DNA of 64,000 nt from Allobosea thiooxidans (GTDB lineage Bacteria; Pseudomonadota; Alphaproteobacteria; Rhizobiales; Beijerinckiaceae), in NCBI RefSeq assembly GCF_900168195.1, contig NZ_FUYX01000006.1, positions 1-64,000 on the forward strand, given 5' to 3'. Of the stretch, positions 62,372 to 64,000 are shown one piece after another (the stretch's first letter is position 1; each line of letters starts with the position of its first letter). The translations under genes were made by a program, and so were the position numbers. The notes beneath the pieces were generated by a model. That model was not told where the DNA came from. It saw only the letters and a list, made by a program, of their open reading frames with translations, and did no database searches.

Positions 62372-63112
62372 TCAACCATAGCCGTGCAGGCCGGCGCCAT
62401 GGCGCTTCAGCCAGGCTTCCGCCTCCTGCGTATGCGGGCAGAGCTTGTAGGTCAGCGCCCAGAAGCGGTGCGAGTGGTTCATCTCCTTGAGATGCGCCAC
62501 CTCATGCGCCGCGAGATAGTCGAGCACCGAGGGCGGTGCCAGGATCAGGCGCCAGGAGAAGTTGAGATGGCCCTGCGAGGAGCAGGAGCCCCAGCGGCTC
62601 GTGGTGTCGCGGATGGTGATCTTGCGCGCCGGGATGCCGAGCGTCGCGGTGTGGCGGCGCACCGCCTTCTCGAGGTCCTCGAGCGCGAGCCGCCGCAGGA
62701 AATCCTTGATCCGGCGCGGGACATGAGCCGCCTCGCCTGCGACAGCGATGATGGGCGCCCCGTCCTGGTCCAAAGCCGCCTGTGTGAGCCCGCGCGCCTT
62801 CGACCAGTGGACGATGCGATGGGGGGTGCCGCGCAGCGGCACGACCCGGCCGGGCTCGAAGGGCACGGCGAGCGGTCGCCTGGCGATGCGCGCCGCGATC
62901 CAGCCGCCATGATTCTCGGCGAAAACCCGGCCGGCGGCGAAATCGGCGCGCTCGGGCAGCGTCAGGGTGATCTCGCCCGTCGCCTGCGAGACGCGCAGCG
63001 TCATACGCCGCGCATTGGCGCGGCGCTTGACGAGGACCGGATAGCGCGTGCCGGCATGCACGACCTCGATCCGGTCGGGGTCCGGCTGGCGCCTGAACAG
63101 GGAGATGCGCAT
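62372..63112 (-). CDS. YgjP-type M48 metallopeptidase
   Basis: This 246-aa protein fits the YgjP/DUF45 family of M48-like metallopeptidases. TTSRWGSCSSQGHLNFSWRL near residue 172 and the zinc motif AAHEVAHLKEMNHSHRFW near 203 (HExxH with a late H) are diagnostic. The N-terminal beta-rich part (RMTLRVSQATGEITLTLPE) is also typical. Natural substrate unknown. ATG 63112 is chosen; longer frames run into GC-rich shadow sequence. Confidence 0.88.
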   Translation of the reverse strand: MRISLFRRQPDPDRIEVVHAGTRYPVLVKRRANARRMTLRVSQATGEITLTLPERADFAAGRVFAENHGGWIAARIARRPLAVPFEPGRVVPLRGTPHRIVHWSKARGLTQAALDQDGAPIIAVAGEAAHVPRRIKDFLRRLALEDLEKAVRRHTATLGIPARKITIRDTTSRWGSCSSQGHLNFSWRLILAPPSVLDYLAAHEVAHLKEMNHSHRFWALTYKLCPHTQEAEAWLKRHGAGLHGYG

Positions 63113-63155
63113 CGCCTGCGATTGTGCGGGATTCGCGGGCGCCGCGAAAGAGCCG

Positions 63156-64000
63156 TCAGCCGACGACCTTGAGACCCTTGCGCTGCTCGGCCGCGCTGTC
63201 GCTGCGACGCCCCTTGGCCGCCTCCATGTCGAGGCTGACCATGAAGTCGGAGATTCGCGGCGCGATCTCGGCGCGGAAGCGCGAGCCGTTGAAGACGCCG
63301 TAATGACCGACCTTGGGCTGGAGATAATGCACCCGCTTCCCGGCCGGGATATTGACGCAGAGGTCATGCGCCGCCTTGGTCTGGCCGACGCCCGAGATAT
63401 CGTCGTTCTCGCCCTCGACCGTCATCAGCGCGACCCGGCGGACAGCAGTGAGATCGACGGGCTTGTCGCGATGCATCATCTCGCCCCTGGGCAGGGCATG
63501 CCGGACGAAGACCGTATCGACCGTCTGCAGGTAGAACTCCGCGGTCAGGTCCATCACGGCGAGGTACTCGTCGTAGAAGTCGCGGTGCTTCTCGGCCGAA
63601 TCGCCGTCTCCGGTGACGAGATGCTTGAACATCTCGTAATGGGCGGTGACATGGCGGTCGATATTCATCGCCATGAAGCCCGAAAGCTGCATGAAGCCGG
63701 GATAGACCTGCCGGAAGGCACCCATATGCGGGAAGGGCACCACGGTGATGCAGTTGCGGCGGAACCAGTCGGTGCCGCGCTCCATGGCGAGCTGGTTGAC
63801 CGCGGTGGGCGAGCGGCGGGTGTCGATAGGCCCGCCCATCAGCGTCATCGAGCGGGGCGCGCAAGGGTCGGCCTCGGCCTCCATCCGCGCCACCGCGGCG
63901 ATGACCGGAACGGCGGGCTGGCAGACGGCCATGACATGGGTGTCCGGCCCGAGCGTCTGCAGCATCGCGATGACGTAGTCGATGTAGTCGTCGAGGTCGA
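63156..64000 (-). CDS. phaZ: Intracellular PHB depolymerase, 3' part
   Basis: The frame runs off the right end of the window; the first codons seen read DLDDYIDYVIAM, so the N-terminus is missing. VMAVCQPAVPVIAAVA (with the family's catalytic cysteine in VCQP), ITVVPFPHMGAFRQVYPGFMQLSGFMAMN (in part), TVEGENDDISGVGQTKAAH and PKVGHYGVFNGSRFR near the end (catalytic histidine) are diagnostic. The enzyme releases 3-hydroxybutyrate from storage granules. A Met at 63965 is internal, not the start. Confidence 0.92.
   Translation of the reverse strand, partial: DLDDYIDYVIAMLQTLGPDTHVMAVCQPAVPVIAAVARMEAEADPCAPRSMTLMGGPIDTRRSPTAVNQLAMERGTDWFRRNCITVVPFPHMGAFRQVYPGFMQLSGFMAMNIDRHVTAHYEMFKHLVTGDGDSAEKHRDFYDEYLAVMDLTAEFYLQTVDTVFVRHALPRGEMMHRDKPVDLTAVRRVALMTVEGENDDISGVGQTKAAHDLCVNIPAGKRVHYLQPKVGHYGVFNGSRFRAEIAPRISDFMVSLDMEAAKGRRSDSAAEQRKGLKVVG

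Overview
The window looks like chromosomal DNA from a high-GC alphaproteobacterium of the Hyphomicrobiales, most like Bosea or a Methylobacterium relative. This rests on protein style, a Pseudomonas denitrificans-type aerobic cobalamin gene set, and several families of short palindromic intergenic repeats. The genus is an inference. No rRNA, tRNA or CRISPR array was found.

Layout. (1) 1-2834: mobile DNA. A probably complete IS110-family element of the IS1111 type (15-bp inverted repeats at 9-23 and 1346-1360) sits against a 5'-truncated IS3-type transposase and a second 145-bp IS3-end fragment. (2) 2835-7552: a secreted 621-aa protein of unknown function, a polysaccharide deacetylase-like protein and a glutamine-dependent asparagine synthetase, which together resemble part of a surface-polysaccharide locus. 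(3) 7716-14618: a phage-derived island. It has an Xre regulator, a small gene behind a hairpin that buries its ribosome binding site, an ERF annealing protein, a YqaJ-type exonuclease, an HNH-like protein and a lipoprotein. Facing these are a ParB-methyltransferase fusion, a DUF5681 protein and a terminase large subunit. There are no capsid or tail genes. (4) 14619-19192: a GMC oxidoreductase, a membrane protein, an MFS transporter and a 2-hydroxyacid dehydrogenase. (5) 19274-21275: the divergent pair cobC/cobD. (6) 21460-25730: an AidB-like acyl-CoA dehydrogenase with its TetR regulator and a near-perfect operator, then a K+ channel and a Ca2+/H+ antiporter. (7) 25747-41648: the cobalamin core. 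cobP-cobO lie on the minus strand. On the plus strand a cobalamin riboswitch precedes cbtB-cbtA-DUF1636-cobW-cobN-cobG-cobH-cobI-cobJ, then cobK (minus strand), then cobL-cobE-cobM-cobB-bluB. (8) 41724-43370: a secreted caspase-like protein. (9) 43776-48605: a complete branched-chain amino acid type ABC transporter. (10) 48647-64000: housekeeping and catabolic genes, including an isochorismatase-like hydrolase, MarR plus a drug exporter, dapD, a detached cobF, orphan TRAP and peptide binding proteins, a D-aminopeptidase-like hydrolase, an M20 amidohydrolase, a YgjP-type metallopeptidase and the 3' part of a PHB depolymerase gene.

How the genes work together. The cob genes cover cobalt uptake (CbtAB), most corrin ring methylations and contraction (CobI, G, J, M, F, K, L, H), a,c-amidation (CobB), cobalt insertion (CobN, with CobW), adenosylation (CobO), aminopropanol arm formation (CobC, CobD), nucleotide loop activation (CobP) and lower ligand synthesis (BluB). 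CobA, CobQ, CobS/T, CobU and CobV are not in the window and must lie elsewhere if the pathway is complete. CobG, CobF and CobN point to the oxygen-dependent, late-cobalt route.

The most unusual signals are: palindromic repeat elements that invaded the cobN reading frame twice without breaking it; the hairpin that hides the Shine-Dalgarno sequence of the first phage-island gene; the IS1111 element with a long non-coding end expected to encode a guide RNA; AATTCCCTG repeats at the island edge; two cob gene pairs whose divergent start codons share the same four bases; and a glycine-riboswitch-like block before the M20 amidohydrolase.
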